Positions 1 through 9,476 of a DNA stretch of 64,000 nt are shown here, piece by piece. Both the position numbers and the translations under genes were made by a program. The stretch covers positions 41,867,001 to 41,931,000 of the forward strand of contig CATIUR010000001.1 in assembly GCA_949592205.1 (NCBI GenBank). Reading direction: 5' to 3'. The notes under the pieces are model-generated. The model saw nothing but the letters and a program-made list of their open reading frames with translations, ran no database searches and was not told where the DNA came from. This DNA comes from Helichrysum umbraculigerum. Taxonomy: Eukaryota; Streptophyta; Magnoliopsida; Asterales; Asteraceae. Positions within the stretch are counted from its first letter, which is position 1, and each line of letters starts with the position of its first letter.

Positions 1-306
1 CTCGCAAGGGCCTGCGAGTTCGGTCCAACTCGCAGCCCAAGCCCAACTCGGAACTCGGCTCGCCAGACTTCCACGAATTCAGTTCTCATCTCGGCTCGTT
101 AATCTCGCGACCTGAGAACTCGACTCGCACAGAATGTATTTATTTCGTATTTAATAATTCGTCTAACTTAACACAATAATATGTTTAACGAATATTACTA
201 ACAAAACAAATATTTATTTACAAATCTAAACCAATATACAAACGTAATAATAATTACACTAGTCCTATATCAAGCTAGATCTGTTGTCACAATCTATGTC
301 TCAACA
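1..306 (-). repeat. Partial 3' LTR of copia unit 1
   Basis: These are the last 306 bp, in window orientation, of a 570 bp LTR whose complete copies lie at 9491-10060 and 10065-10634. It ends in ...TCTCAACA, which is the TGTTGAGA start when read on the sense strand. The PPT follows after two bases. The first 263-264 bp lie outside the window. Confidence 0.9.
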
Positions 307-308
307 GA

Positions 309-317
309 CTCCCCCTT
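309..317 (-). promoter_or_regulatory. Polypurine tract of copia unit 1
   Basis: On the sense strand this reads AAGGGGGAG, followed by TC and then the LTR start TGTTGAG. It is the expected plus-strand primer for second-strand cDNA synthesis. The two-base TC spacer matters for interpreting the LTR-LTR junction at 10061. Confidence 0.8.
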
Positions 318-360
318 GACAATAGCTCTAGCGTCTTTATCTTCACGCTGTCTTTGGTCT

Positions 361-1530
361 TCATTTGTAAATCTTACTTCCTGCAAAAATTTTAAGCTTG
401 ATGCATGTTTTAACCATCCTATGATAATCTCGTGCTAAATCACCCCAACCAACAGTAGATATGATCTTGTTCTTGTATAACATAATCAAATCTTCCTTTG
501 ATAAATTCATCAAATGTCTGTGATCATATACACGAAGAATTTCTTTTTCGCCATTAGGATAATCATCATCAGCTTCAATCATAAAGGCTTCTCCTGTTCC
601 AGCATCTACCCCCCAATATTTCAATTTTCCCAAAATATTCTGAGGCATAGTCTTCATTGGTATTTGCTTAATGCATTTGACCGCTGGATAAACCTTCTTC
701 CTTCTTCTTCTTCCAGTTCTCTGACTAAGTTCGTTTAGCTTTATCATTTTTCCTTTCCTTGGCTTAATCTTCGAAAACTTCATAGATAATCCTTCAGTCC
801 TAATGATACGCTCAACATACTTAGCATAATCATCATCACTTGGATTTTTCATATCTAATCTAGCCAAGTCTCGAATCTCATATCGAGGCAATGAACTAAA
901 CACGGTAAGCTTCTTCTCAAAATATTGAACCCCGTCAAACCTTTTGATCGCGAAGAGCTTCAGGTCAGAGTCATAATACCATCCAATAATGCCAGTTTTA
1001 AGTACACGCTTTCCAGTAATATCAACTTCTTTCAAAATGCGTTGCTTATTTTCCTTTTTCTTTTTCAGCATTTCTTGGATAAACATAGGATTACCAACCA
1101 TATGTTTGTATTTGTCCTCTATTTCTTCAACTTCAGTATCTGAATCTTCAGAAGCATTCTCAAAAGCTTCTAAATCAATAACTGATTCTCCTTGTTCATT
1201 TACAAAAACAAATTCAGTCGTTGATGGATTCACAACATGTTCATCTACATTTGCATCCAGATCAACACCTTCATCTATCACTGATTCAAATACTGCAGTC
1301 CAATCTTCAGGAAGTTTGAACTCTCCTTCTTCAATATCATAATCAATCTCTTCATCTATCTCATCCAGAATATCATCTTCCGAATCTGATAGATTAAGCA
1401 TTTCCATTCCTAGAGAAAAACATAAATACAAATATATTAATAATTCAAATTCTTTATTGATTTCCCTGAACCAATCTAAGAATTTCTTTATTAATTCTTT
1501 TGTATATTTTAACCTAACATATAAACGCAA
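361..1530 (-). CDS. Extra ORF downstream of pol in the copia element, function unknown (copy 1)
   Basis: This 389-codon ORF lies between pol and the 3' LTR, in sense orientation, where Sirevirus elements can carry an envelope-like gene. I recognise no named domain. A more likely start is the ATG at 1407 (residue 42, MEM...), because the sequence just before it, TTTTTCTCTAG ending at 1410, looks like a 3' splice site; the product could come from a spliced mRNA. The protein from residue 42 is very acidic at its N-terminus (about 48-70 and 125-140). It then has a lysine-rich stretch (155-163), a WYYDSDLKLFAIKR segment near 184-197 and a basic run RRRRKK at about 274-279 that could be a nuclear localisation signal. 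I see no signal peptide or convincing membrane anchor after residue 42; the hydrophobic stretch at 29-40 exists only if the upstream start is used. Copy 2 at 10689-11858 is identical. Confidence 0.7.
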   Translation of the reverse strand: MRLYVRLKYTKELIKKFLDWFREINKEFELLIYLYLCFSLGMEMLNLSDSEDDILDEIDEEIDYDIEEGEFKLPEDWTAVFESVIDEGVDLDANVDEHVVNPSTTEFVFVNEQGESVIDLEAFENASEDSDTEVEEIEDKYKHMVGNPMFIQEMLKKKKENKQRILKEVDITGKRVLKTGIIGWYYDSDLKLFAIKRFDGVQYFEKKLTVFSSLPRYEIRDLARLDMKNPSDDDYAKYVERIIRTEGLSMKFSKIKPRKGKMIKLNELSQRTGRRRRKKVYPAVKCIKQIPMKTMPQNILGKLKYWGVDAGTGEAFMIEADDDYPNGEKEILRVYDHRHLMNLSKEDLIMLYKNKIISTVGWGDLARDYHRMVKTCIKLKIFAGSKIYK

Positions 1531-1619
1531 TATAAATATAACTTATAAAATCTTTTATTGATTACCCTGAATCAATCTAAAATCTCTTAAGTCTACTTAA
1601 CAAATATTAATTAATTTTA

Positions 1620-1689
1620 CAGATTAAACATTTATGATAGAGCTTACGCTAATCATAAATGTTTAATATATTTAAAATTTAGGATCCTG
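1620..1689. repeat. Inverted repeat at the break point between copia copies
   Basis: The arms ATTAAACATTTATGAT (about 1623-1638) and ATCATAAATGTTTAAT (about 1652-1667) are reverse complements around a 13 bp loop. They begin 4 bp after the point (1619) where copy 1 stops matching copy 2, so they may mark the end of an inserted segment. No CTRR-type Helitron end is visible. Confidence 0.45.
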
Positions 1690-2330
1690 TTAGATCATCT
1701 AGAGGTCGTGATGGTGAGACGGCTTCAGATGAAGATTCTGATAATACACCTTCTCCTCCTCCATCTGCTTCTGAAAAGAAGAGGAAGGGTAAGAGTATTC
1801 TGGAGGAAGGTACTGAGGAAGTTGAGATTCCTTTGATGAAGCGTCCGAGAACGCTTACTATTCGAGAAGGTTAGTATTAATTAAAGTTAAATAATCTTAA
1901 CTTGTTGTTTATCAGGAGTTGAACTGAGACAGTTAATTCTGTATACAGTTTCTCAGGATACACCACAGGTAGAGATGGTTGCACCGGTGGTTACGGAATC
2001 GATGTCTTTACCGCTTCAAGTATGAGATATAAATTCTATAACTATGAGTGTTATGCAATTAATTAGAGTTTGAGACAGAGTAATCTGTAACAATAACTGA
2101 TTTTAATTGTGTTTAACTTTACAGCATGAGGTTGCTGATTTAGTTCGTGGAGCTAATTTTCCGACGAACAAAACAGCTAGATTTGAGACAAGTTTGCTTA
2201 CGCAAGCTTTGTCTCAACCTCATACACCGCTTACCAGAGACTGGCATATTGAGTCTCTTACACCGCCTGGACCCAGAACGATACATCATAGAATACTATT
2301 ATTATCATTCAACATTTAAGACTTAATGTC
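1690..2330 (+). pseudogene. Spliced gene fragment lying antisense inside the copia element
   Basis: Three exon-like blocks share one continuous reading frame across two canonical introns. Exon a runs to 1869, ending AAG before GTTAGT. Intron 1 is 1870-1915 (46 bp, short for a plant, ending ATCAG). Exon b is 1916-2019. Intron 2 is 2020-2124 (105 bp, GTATGAG to TTTACAG). Exon c starts at 2125 and stays open to a stop at 2317-2319. The product would have a Ser/Pro-rich stretch, a Lys/Arg-rich segment (EKKRKGK) and then a mixed region. I do not recognise the family. It has no clear start and is absent from copy 2 of the repeat, which diverges at 11948. Being antisense to the retroelement transcript, its introns would not be removed during retrotransposition. 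A captured host gene fragment or part of an inserted DNA transposon are both possible. Confidence 0.5.
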
Positions 2331-2345
2331 ATACATCATAGAATA

Positions 2346-2778
2346 GTTACACAAAATAATAAACAAGTAGTTAATTAAATTCTTAAGACTTAGAAAATTT
2401 CATATAATTTGCCTACCAGTACATCATATGATGAAGCCATCTAAAATTTTACTAAAAATAGACAAATTATAACTTGTGGATATAGGTGTATAATCAAATA
2501 AATATAAACACATACCTGATAGAACCGCTGTAGTTCTAAAGCAACTTTATTTGAACCTACTACCATATCATACTTAGGACTTAAGCTTTATTATTGTGAA
2601 GCTTATTCTCCTAATGTACTATCATTTCCCGTAGTTTTTGCAAATAAAAACTTAAATGAAGGCGATTCCCCTTAGGTAACAAGCAAATGAATGCCATACG
2701 CCTTTTTTTTTTTTTTTTTTTTTTTTAATAATAAACACATAAATACTAACTATTACAAGAATACCCTTGGAAGACTAA
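2346..2778. other. Non-coding interval between gene fragment and pol, with a 24 bp T tract
   Basis: No credible ORF. T24 occupies 2703-2726, which is A24 on the element's sense strand, about 50 bp after the pol stop. On the minus strand, short exon-like pieces occur: an open stretch ending TATCAG before GTATGTG near 2516, and TTTTAG before ATGGCTTCATC near 2440. They are too short to call as a gene. Confidence 0.5.
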
Positions 2779-5700
2779 TCACTCTGGATTTCTCATTCCG
2801 TTTAGTTGAACCAACGTCTCAAATCTTGCTCTGTCGAACGCCTTTGTGTATAAGTCTGCTAAGTTATCCAATGATGGAACCTTAACTAACTTTATCAATT
2901 TCTTTTCAGCACAATCTCTAATAAAATGATGTCGAATATCAATATGCTTAGTTTTACTGTGCTTTACTGGATTATTGGTGATCGACATAGTAGATTCGTT
3001 ATCAATCATCATAGGAGTATTGGTTATATTTAACCCGTAATCCCGCAGTTGCTGTTGAATCCAAAGAACTTGCGAGCAACAGCTGCCAGCTGCAACATAC
3101 TCAGCTTCACATGTAGAAATGGCTACCGAGGTTTGCTTCTTGCACTGCCAGGATACTAATCTACCTCCTAAGAATTGACATCCTCCAGTCGTAGATTTCC
3201 TATTCTGATTGCATCCTCCATAATCCGAATCAGTATAAGCTACGAGATCTAAGTCTCCATCAATCGGATACCAAAGACCCAGCTTAGGTTTCCCTTTGAG
3301 GTAACGAAAGATTCGTTTAACAGCTTGCATGTGTGACTCTTTCGGATTAGCCTGATATCTTGCGCATAAACAAACAGCAAACATGATGTCAGGCCTAGAG
3401 GCTGTAAGATACATTAGTGATCCGATCATGGCTCTATAAAGAGTTGGATCCACATCGCTATCACTCGATGTATCTGGACCTAATCCATGATTGACTGGAA
3501 TTGGAGTATTGTAGACCTTACTTTCATCCATCTTGAAACGTTCTAATAGCTCATATGTATATTTAGATTGATGAATAAAGAATCCATCCTTCTTTTGATC
3601 AACTTGTAATCCTAAGAAGAAATTCAACTCTCCCATTGCAGACATTTCAAACCTTTTTCTCATGACTTTCTCAAATTCTTGACACATCTTTTCATCAGAC
3701 GATCCAAAGATAATGTCATCAACATACACTTGTACAAGAAGAAAGTCTTTCTTTTTCCACTTCACAAATAGTGTACTATCAATTGATCCTCTTGTAAATC
3801 CATTCTCAAGTAGATACGTTGATAGTGTTCCATACCATGCCCTAGGTGCTTGATGTAATCCATATAGAGCCTTATTCAAACGATATACTCTATCTGGATA
3901 CTCAGGATTAGCAAACCCTGGCGGTTGTGAAACATACACCAATTCTTCCACTTTGCCATACAAAAAGGCACTCTTAACATCCAACTGATACACTTTTATA
4001 CCATAATATGATGCGAATGCTAAGAATACTCTAATTGCTTCTAGCCTAGCAACTGGTGCAAACACTTCATTGTAATCAATACCTTCTTGTTGATTAAAAC
4101 CTTGAACCACTAGACGAGCTTTATTGCGAGTAACGATACCTTTATCATCTCTCTTACACTTAAATACCCATCTAGTTCCAATTGGATATTCTCCCTTTGG
4201 TAGGTCAACCAACTCCCATACTTGTAATTTAGAGAACTGAGATAGTTCTTCTTGCATTGCTTCTACCCACGAGTTTTCTTTTAAAGCCATTTGAACATTT
4301 TTAGGCTCGACTTGTGAGATAAAGCATGAATATAGACATTGATTAGGAATCCCTGTCTCTTTCATTGCAGTATACAAGCTTTGGTATTCAGAATTCTCAG
4401 ACGTATTAGTTCTGGATTGATGCCTAGTTTGAACCGGAGTATTAATATCACCGATGATGTTTTCAACTGGATGATTCTTACTCGTTCTAGTTGTAGTAAC
4501 TGGTTCAACTGGTATCTCATCTTCCAAATTAGTACCAATTTCTTCCAATTCAGGTACATCTTCCGTACGTGCTGAAGATATTCTTAGATGTTTCAAAGGA
4601 GTAAGTATGTCATCAAACTTTGTATGAAGATCATCAAGATCTTCTGTTTCTAGAGACTTATCCTCTGAAGGTTTTTGTGACTCACTTGTGGAAGCTTTAT
4701 CTGAGTCAACAGTAGTCTTGATTCCAGACTGCTTAACACTCGATGTTGAAGCGGGACCAATATTCTCATCTTCAAACACTAAATGTTCAGCTATCTCTGA
4801 ATCACTGACATAGTCACTAATAGGAACTTTAAATGATGCAAAAAGATCAGAATAATCAAATTGCCAATCTAAGCCCTTATGAACATCCGGTGAATAGCTT
4901 GTAACCTCAATATTATAAACTACCTCCAAACGTCCTGTGACTTTATTAAAGACTCTCTTATTTGGCGAATTGGGCATATAACCTAGGAAAAATCCTTCGT
5001 CAGCCTTCTCACCAAATTTTGCTTGATGTCCAGTCTTTAATATGGTGCATGAAACTCCAAAGGGTTCAAACCCTTTTAAGTTAGGTTTCTTATTGTTCAA
5101 AAGCTCATAACAAGTCTTGTTATGTCTCTTAACCGTAAGAACTCTATTAAGAACATAACATGCTGTATTCACTGCTTCTGCCCAAAAGATGACCGGAAGC
5201 TTTGAATCAGCAAGCATTGTTCTAGCAGCTTCAATCAACGTTCTATTCTTCCTTTCAGCAACACCATTCTGTTGAGGTTCATAAGGTGCACTGAATTGAT
5301 GTAATATCCCTTTGCTTAAGCAATAGATATTCAACGTTGAATTCTTAAACTCTGTTCCATTGTCACTACGAATACGCTTAACTCTCTTTTTATAGACATT
5401 CTCTACTAGATCAAAGAACTCAATTAGAATTCCAGGAGTCTCATCCTTTGATCCCAAAAAGAATACCCATGAGAATCTAGAATAGTCATCTGTGACAACC
5501 AAACAGTACCATTTGCCACCTAGACTTCTCTTGCTTATAGGGCCGAAGAGATCCATATGTAGCAATTCAAATGGCGAGGAGATAGAGTTTTCAGTCTTAG
5601 GTCTGTGTGGTTTCTTGTGCTGCTTTCCTTTCATGCAAGGAACACACTTATCCTCAGACTCGAAACGTTTTTGTGGTACACCTAGAACCAAACCATTTTT

Positions 5701-6222
5701 GGTTATATAATTCATCTTTCTCCAGTTTAGATGTGCCATTCTCCTATGCCATAACAGAGCATCTGTTTCCGAAGCCTTGGACAATAAACATGTAGACACC
5801 ATTGAAGAGTTAGGAACACCCATGTTGATAGCATAGATGTCCTTCTTCCTTGGCGCCCTCATCAATATCCATTCATCAGGAATTTTAAAACCTGGCTTCA
5901 GGACTAAGGCCTCCTTTTCATTGAAATAAACTGGATGACCTTTATCACAGACTTGGGAAACACTCACTAGGTTGTGTGTAAGTTCTTCAACATAGTTCAC
6001 ATCCTCAAGAGTCAAAGTTCCATTTGAAACTTTTCCTTTTCCCGAAATTACTCCTCCTTTATCTCCTGCAAAATTTACTTTTTGCTTGAGACTATCCTTG
6101 AAGTCCTTCAGTAGACTTCTTTCACCGGTCATGTGCCTCGAGCATCCACTGTCTACATACCACCAACTGTCCTTGTTCACAGCATGCTCCTGCACATAAC
6201 ACAAAACACGATCAGTTATCAA
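2779..6222 (-). CDS. pol: Copia pol: protease, integrase, reverse transcriptase and RNase H
   Basis: The ORF has 1147 codons in copia order. The protease motif D24-S25-G26 is in WYVDSGCSRHMTG. The integrase zinc-binding region has H159, H164, C193 and C196. The catalytic triad appears as D224, D287 and E323 (HMDLFGP, RSDNGTEF, GVAERKN). An acidic, Ser/Thr-rich linker spans about 470-610. RT has D748 in LDVKSAF and YVDD at 833-836. RNase H has D998 in AYTDSDY and E1039 in CEAEYVAA. All catalytic residues are present and no internal stop occurs. The first codon of the open frame is TTG, and the first ATG (residue 31) is already inside the protease motif, so it has no sensible start of its own. 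It overlaps the previous ORF by 11 bp in the +1 frame and would have to be made by frameshifting, unless an indel has separated the frames. Confidence 0.9.
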   Translation of the reverse strand: MITDRVLCYVQEHAVNKDSWWYVDSGCSRHMTGERSLLKDFKDSLKQKVNFAGDKGGVISGKGKVSNGTLTLEDVNYVEELTHNLVSVSQVCDKGHPVYFNEKEALVLKPGFKIPDEWILMRAPRKKDIYAINMGVPNSSMVSTCLLSKASETDALLWHRRMAHLNWRKMNYITKNGLVLGVPQKRFESEDKCVPCMKGKQHKKPHRPKTENSISSPFELLHMDLFGPISKRSLGGKWYCLVVTDDYSRFSWVFFLGSKDETPGILIEFFDLVENVYKKRVKRIRSDNGTEFKNSTLNIYCLSKGILHQFSAPYEPQQNGVAERKNRTLIEAARTMLADSKLPVIFWAEAVNTACYVLNRVLTVKRHNKTCYELLNNKKPNLKGFEPFGVSCTILKTGHQAKFGEKADEGFFLGYMPNSPNKRVFNKVTGRLEVVYNIEVTSYSPDVHKGLDWQFDYSDLFASFKVPISDYVSDSEIAEHLVFEDENIGPASTSSVKQSGIKTTVDSDKASTSESQKPSEDKSLETEDLDDLHTKFDDILTPLKHLRISSARTEDVPELEEIGTNLEDEIPVEPVTTTRTSKNHPVENIIGDINTPVQTRHQSRTNTSENSEYQSLYTAMKETGIPNQCLYSCFISQVEPKNVQMALKENSWVEAMQEELSQFSKLQVWELVDLPKGEYPIGTRWVFKCKRDDKGIVTRNKARLVVQGFNQQEGIDYNEVFAPVARLEAIRVFLAFASYYGIKVYQLDVKSAFLYGKVEELVYVSQPPGFANPEYPDRVYRLNKALYGLHQAPRAWYGTLSTYLLENGFTRGSIDSTLFVKWKKKDFLLVQVYVDDIIFGSSDEKMCQEFEKVMRKRFEMSAMGELNFFLGLQVDQKKDGFFIHQSKYTYELLERFKMDESKVYNTPIPVNHGLGPDTSSDSDVDPTLYRAMIGSLMYLTASRPDIMFAVCLCARYQANPKESHMQAVKRIFRYLKGKPKLGLWYPIDGDLDLVAYTDSDYGGCNQNRKSTTGGCQFLGGRLVSWQCKKQTSVAISTCEAEYVAAGSCCSQVLWIQQQLRDYGLNITNTPMMIDNESTMSITNNPVKHSKTKHIDIRHHFIRDCAEKKLIKLVKVPSLDNLADLYTKAFDRARFETLVQLNGMRNPE

Positions 6223-7609
6223 GAGGGACCCAAGCCATTACGGTCTTGGTTTGTCCCTTATCATCAACAAACTTAAGCTCTTTAAAATAACCATTCTTCC
6301 CATCAGGAGCTTTGGTTACTTTCGAAGTAGCTTGAGTTTGTGGACGATCAGCCTTAAGAGGTGAATTTGAGGAGAACCTCTTAGGCACAAAAGTATGAGC
6401 TCTATTATGATAATTATAATTAAACTCATGTGATCGCGAAGTAGTGCCACTTTCATAATGACTATGGCCTCTACTTGGAGTTCTAAACCTCGACGGTGTC
6501 ACATCCCTAGACTTATGGACATAATTATCACTTTGAGTATATGACCGTTTAGGTTTAGGTGGGGAGACACTATGCTTACCATCTCTTTTAAGAATGTTCA
6601 CAGGTTTATTACCTAACTTAGGTTTGGTATCTAACCCGTCTACAGTCATATCAGAGTCGGTCTGTGTCTTTTCCTCAATCACAAGCTTATGTGGTGCTTC
6701 AGGCTTTTTGTTAGGACAACACGAAGCCACGTGTCCTTTTTGATGACATTTGAAACATGACATCTGCTTGCGTGATTTGCTCACTTTTGCTTTCTCATCC
6801 GGAGTCTTAGGCACTAAAGGTTTAAGCTGTTCCTTATCAACTTTATCATTAATCTTAGCATCGTTAATCACTCCACCCGATACAAAATGTATTTTGGTGA
6901 ACTGAGAAGCCTTGCTATTATCTAATGATACGTTCTTAATAACATCTTTCTGTGCCTCTGACTGTTCAGGTTTATCAGCTACTAAAATCTCAGGATTAAC
7001 TTCAGTCATCTCAGAGTCCTCAGGAATAGGAGTGTAATTGGCATTAAAAGGCGGGGATACATCATTGTAACCTAACCCAGTCTTGTCCTTTACACTACGT
7101 TGAGCATCTAACATTTTATCCATTTGAGATGTCCTATAATTCTCAAGTTTACGGTTTTGCTCAATTAACCTTAAGTTAAGGTTCACTATTTCCTGATCCT
7201 TACTAGCAATCGTCTCATTTAAGTCTTTGATATTCATATAGAGACCATCTATGACAACAGATTTTTCACTTATGGTATCTCTAAGTTTTGTTCTATCCAA
7301 CGCATCAGACTTAATTTTATCTTTTAAGACCTGTTTATCATCACTTAATCTACGAACATCCATAATAGCTTGATCAAGTTCAGATCTAACAGTCTTATAA
7401 GATTCCTTATCCATATTTAATTGTGATGACAGATTACTATTTGACACAGTTAAGACACTATTCTGAGACTGTAAATCAGTAACTAAGTAACAAACATCAG
7501 CAAGATTAAGAATATCTAAACATACCTTCTTCTTGTCAGTTTGTAATTCAGCCATACGTGCCACTAATTCTTCAGGACTCATATCTGGAGTTGAATCCAT
7601 ATATAGCAC
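6212..7609 (-). CDS. gag: Copia gag-associated ORF: coiled coil and second zinc knuckle
   Basis: The ORF has 465 codons. Residues about 10-160 have heptad-like Leu/Ile spacing and many charged residues, a probable coiled coil. A CX2CX4HX4C zinc knuckle follows at C285, C288, H293 and C298 (CFKCHQKGHVASCC). The C-terminal part is basic and Ser/Arg-rich, ending MAWVPLDN. The first codon counted is GTG, the first ATG is at 7600, and the open frame continues upstream into the A9 run at 7626-7634. It therefore looks like the second half of one long gag, shifted +1 from the ORF at 7617-9029. It may still be expressed if the shift is bypassed. Confidence 0.8.
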   Translation of the reverse strand: MLYMDSTPDMSPEELVARMAELQTDKKKVCLDILNLADVCYLVTDLQSQNSVLTVSNSNLSSQLNMDKESYKTVRSELDQAIMDVRRLSDDKQVLKDKIKSDALDRTKLRDTISEKSVVIDGLYMNIKDLNETIASKDQEIVNLNLRLIEQNRKLENYRTSQMDKMLDAQRSVKDKTGLGYNDVSPPFNANYTPIPEDSEMTEVNPEILVADKPEQSEAQKDVIKNVSLDNSKASQFTKIHFVSGGVINDAKINDKVDKEQLKPLVPKTPDEKAKVSKSRKQMSCFKCHQKGHVASCCPNKKPEAPHKLVIEEKTQTDSDMTVDGLDTKPKLGNKPVNILKRDGKHSVSPPKPKRSYTQSDNYVHKSRDVTPSRFRTPSRGHSHYESGTTSRSHEFNYNYHNRAHTFVPKRFSSNSPLKADRPQTQATSKVTKAPDGKNGYFKELKFVDDKGQTKTVMAWVPLDN

Positions 7610-7616
7610 ATCATCA

Positions 7617-9029
7617 TCACTTGCCTTTTTTTTTAGACTCAGCCACCTCTACTCTCTGTTCCATGTCAGTGGGCATGTAGGACACTGATCCAGCAGTTGT
7701 TTCTTCGATCTCGGCCATCAAAGCTTCTTCAGAATGAGCTTGCCAATCATACGAGCCATCCAACTGCTTCACCACTAAGGCTTTGGAAGCAAGAGTACTT
7801 CCCGAACCTTGTTTTCCTTGTGCTTCTACTTTAGGTCTTTGGCATTCTCTAGCAAAATGACCAATACCCTGACAGTTAAAGCATCTGACCTTGGTTTTAT
7901 CAAACCCTGATCTATTGCCCAACACCTTTCTACCAGTTTTCTTGAGGAAATTCTTCACCTTTCTAGATATCAACGCTAGTTGATCTTGAAGTTCCAGTTC
8001 CTCAAGATAATCAGAATCTATCTGCTCATAATCCTCATCAAATAGAATAGGATCATTGATCTTTCCTTCTATGTAGTTCTCATATGATGCCACAAAGGAA
8101 GCAAGAACAGACAGTTGCTGTTCAGCAGATTTCACACTCATCGGCATCTTCTGATGCTCTTGAGGTGACTTCTCAGAATTCTTTCCCTTTGTCTCATCAC
8201 CAGAGGAGGAAATAAAGCACAGATCTTCAGTGATCATCTCTCCATTTTCATTAGTATCACCAACTAACAGTGCAGTGGTCGAACTCGATGACGCAGTCGA
8301 AAGACTTGACTTTCCATGATACAGCCCAGGGTTCTGAACCTGATCAGAATCACTATCTCTTGACTTCTTGGAGAAATCATAACCTTTCAGCTTGTCAATG
8401 ACTTGCTCTAAGGTCATAGTAGAATACCTAGTTTCGTTATCCTTAATCATAACACCATACATTTCCCATTTAGAAGGCAAACCCTCAAGGAACTTGTCGG
8501 TTTTAGATACTTCTTCTTCAAAAATTTCATGGTATTCTAATTCACTTAGCAGATGGTAGAATCGTGTAACATAGGCATCAAGATCTTCTCCTTTTAAAGC
8601 TTTAAACATAGTAAACTGCTTTTTAAGAAGACTCTTCTTGCCAGCTCTCACCTGTGGACTTCCCTCACCTCTTTTCTCTAAAGCTTCCCAGAGCGCTTTA
8701 GCAGTATGAAAAGACTTGAGTTGATGAGCAAGGGATTTAGGAAGACACATCTTTATGCAAGAATGTGATTTATTCTCATTTCTGTACGCTTCCTTCTCTT
8801 GATCACTCATGTTTGCATAGGTAAGAACTACAGTAGCATTTTGAACAGTTTGAGTAGGTGGGGTGTATCCACTCTTGATACACATCCAGATAGACAGATC
8901 ATGGAATCTACAGTAAGATTCAAATCTGTCCTTCCAATTGTAGTAATCCTCGATTCTTAACAACTTAGGTGGAACGTTTGACTTTCCCACCTCGTGGTCC
9001 ATTTCGATCATTCTACTTAAGTCAGACAT
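7617..9029 (-). CDS. gag: Copia gag, N-terminal part (UBN2-type capsid region and zinc knuckle)
   Basis: The ORF has 470 codons with a normal ATG (MSDLSRMIEM) 448 bp after the PBS. Residues about 85-220 (LPKSLAHQLKSFHTAKALWEAL to TLEQVIDKLKGYD) match the copia-type gag polypeptide known as UBN2. A Ser-rich, acidic linker follows at 220-350. A CX2CX4HX4C zinc knuckle lies at C383, C386, H391 and C396 (CFNCQGIGHFAREC). The ORF stops at 7617-7619, just after a run of nine A residues on the sense strand, where a one-base length change would alter the frame. Its role is RNA packaging and assembly of the virus-like particle. Confidence 0.88.
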   Translation of the reverse strand: MSDLSRMIEMDHEVGKSNVPPKLLRIEDYYNWKDRFESYCRFHDLSIWMCIKSGYTPPTQTVQNATVVLTYANMSDQEKEAYRNENKSHSCIKMCLPKSLAHQLKSFHTAKALWEALEKRGEGSPQVRAGKKSLLKKQFTMFKALKGEDLDAYVTRFYHLLSELEYHEIFEEEVSKTDKFLEGLPSKWEMYGVMIKDNETRYSTMTLEQVIDKLKGYDFSKKSRDSDSDQVQNPGLYHGKSSLSTASSSSTTALLVGDTNENGEMITEDLCFISSSGDETKGKNSEKSPQEHQKMPMSVKSAEQQLSVLASFVASYENYIEGKINDPILFDEDYEQIDSDYLEELELQDQLALISRKVKNFLKKTGRKVLGNRSGFDKTKVRCFNCQGIGHFARECQRPKVEAQGKQGSGSTLASKALVVKQLDGSYDWQAHSEEALMAEIEETTAGSVSYMPTDMEQRVEVAESKKKGK

Positions 9030-9476
9030 CTTAAAAACGTAAAATTAAACTGTTTCAGCGAATTCAGAAATCTCAACTCGCAAGACTCAGCTCAACTCGC
9101 AATCTCAGCTCGACTCGCAGAATTTGTCGATTCGCAAGCCTCAGTTCGGATTGCTAAAAGATGTCGATTCGCAAGTGATGTCGATTCGCGAGAGATCTCG
9201 GTTCGACTTGCAAGCCTCAGTTCGACTCGCTAGTTCAACTCGGTTCGCAGGCGACGCTGGAACCCTAATCTCGACTCGCGAAACGGCTGTTAAACCCGAA
9301 AAAACGAATTTTAAGGTATTTTTACGAACGAAACTGAGAAATTCGACTGTAAACTAACCCTAAAACTTCCAGAGAATGATTTTGATCGTTAGTATTGCAA
9401 TAATGCACGTAAAAACGACCCGAATCAAAAACGCAATAAACTAAAACTCACGAACACACTCGTATCTAGCCCGAAA
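9030..9476 (-). other. Untranslated leader of the copia element with CTCGCAAG-like repeats
   Basis: This lies between the PBS and the gag ATG. About 9075-9250 carries many degenerate copies of GACTCGCAAG and related forms (AACTCGCAA, GATTCGCAAG, GTTCGCAGG). The same word occurs in the LTR (for example 9753-9880). No credible ORF. Confidence 0.7.

Noticed and set aside
1620..1680. Helitron 3' end (hairpin near a terminus)
   Set aside because: The inverted repeat is followed by CTGT rather than CTRR on the relevant strand and no TC start is evident.
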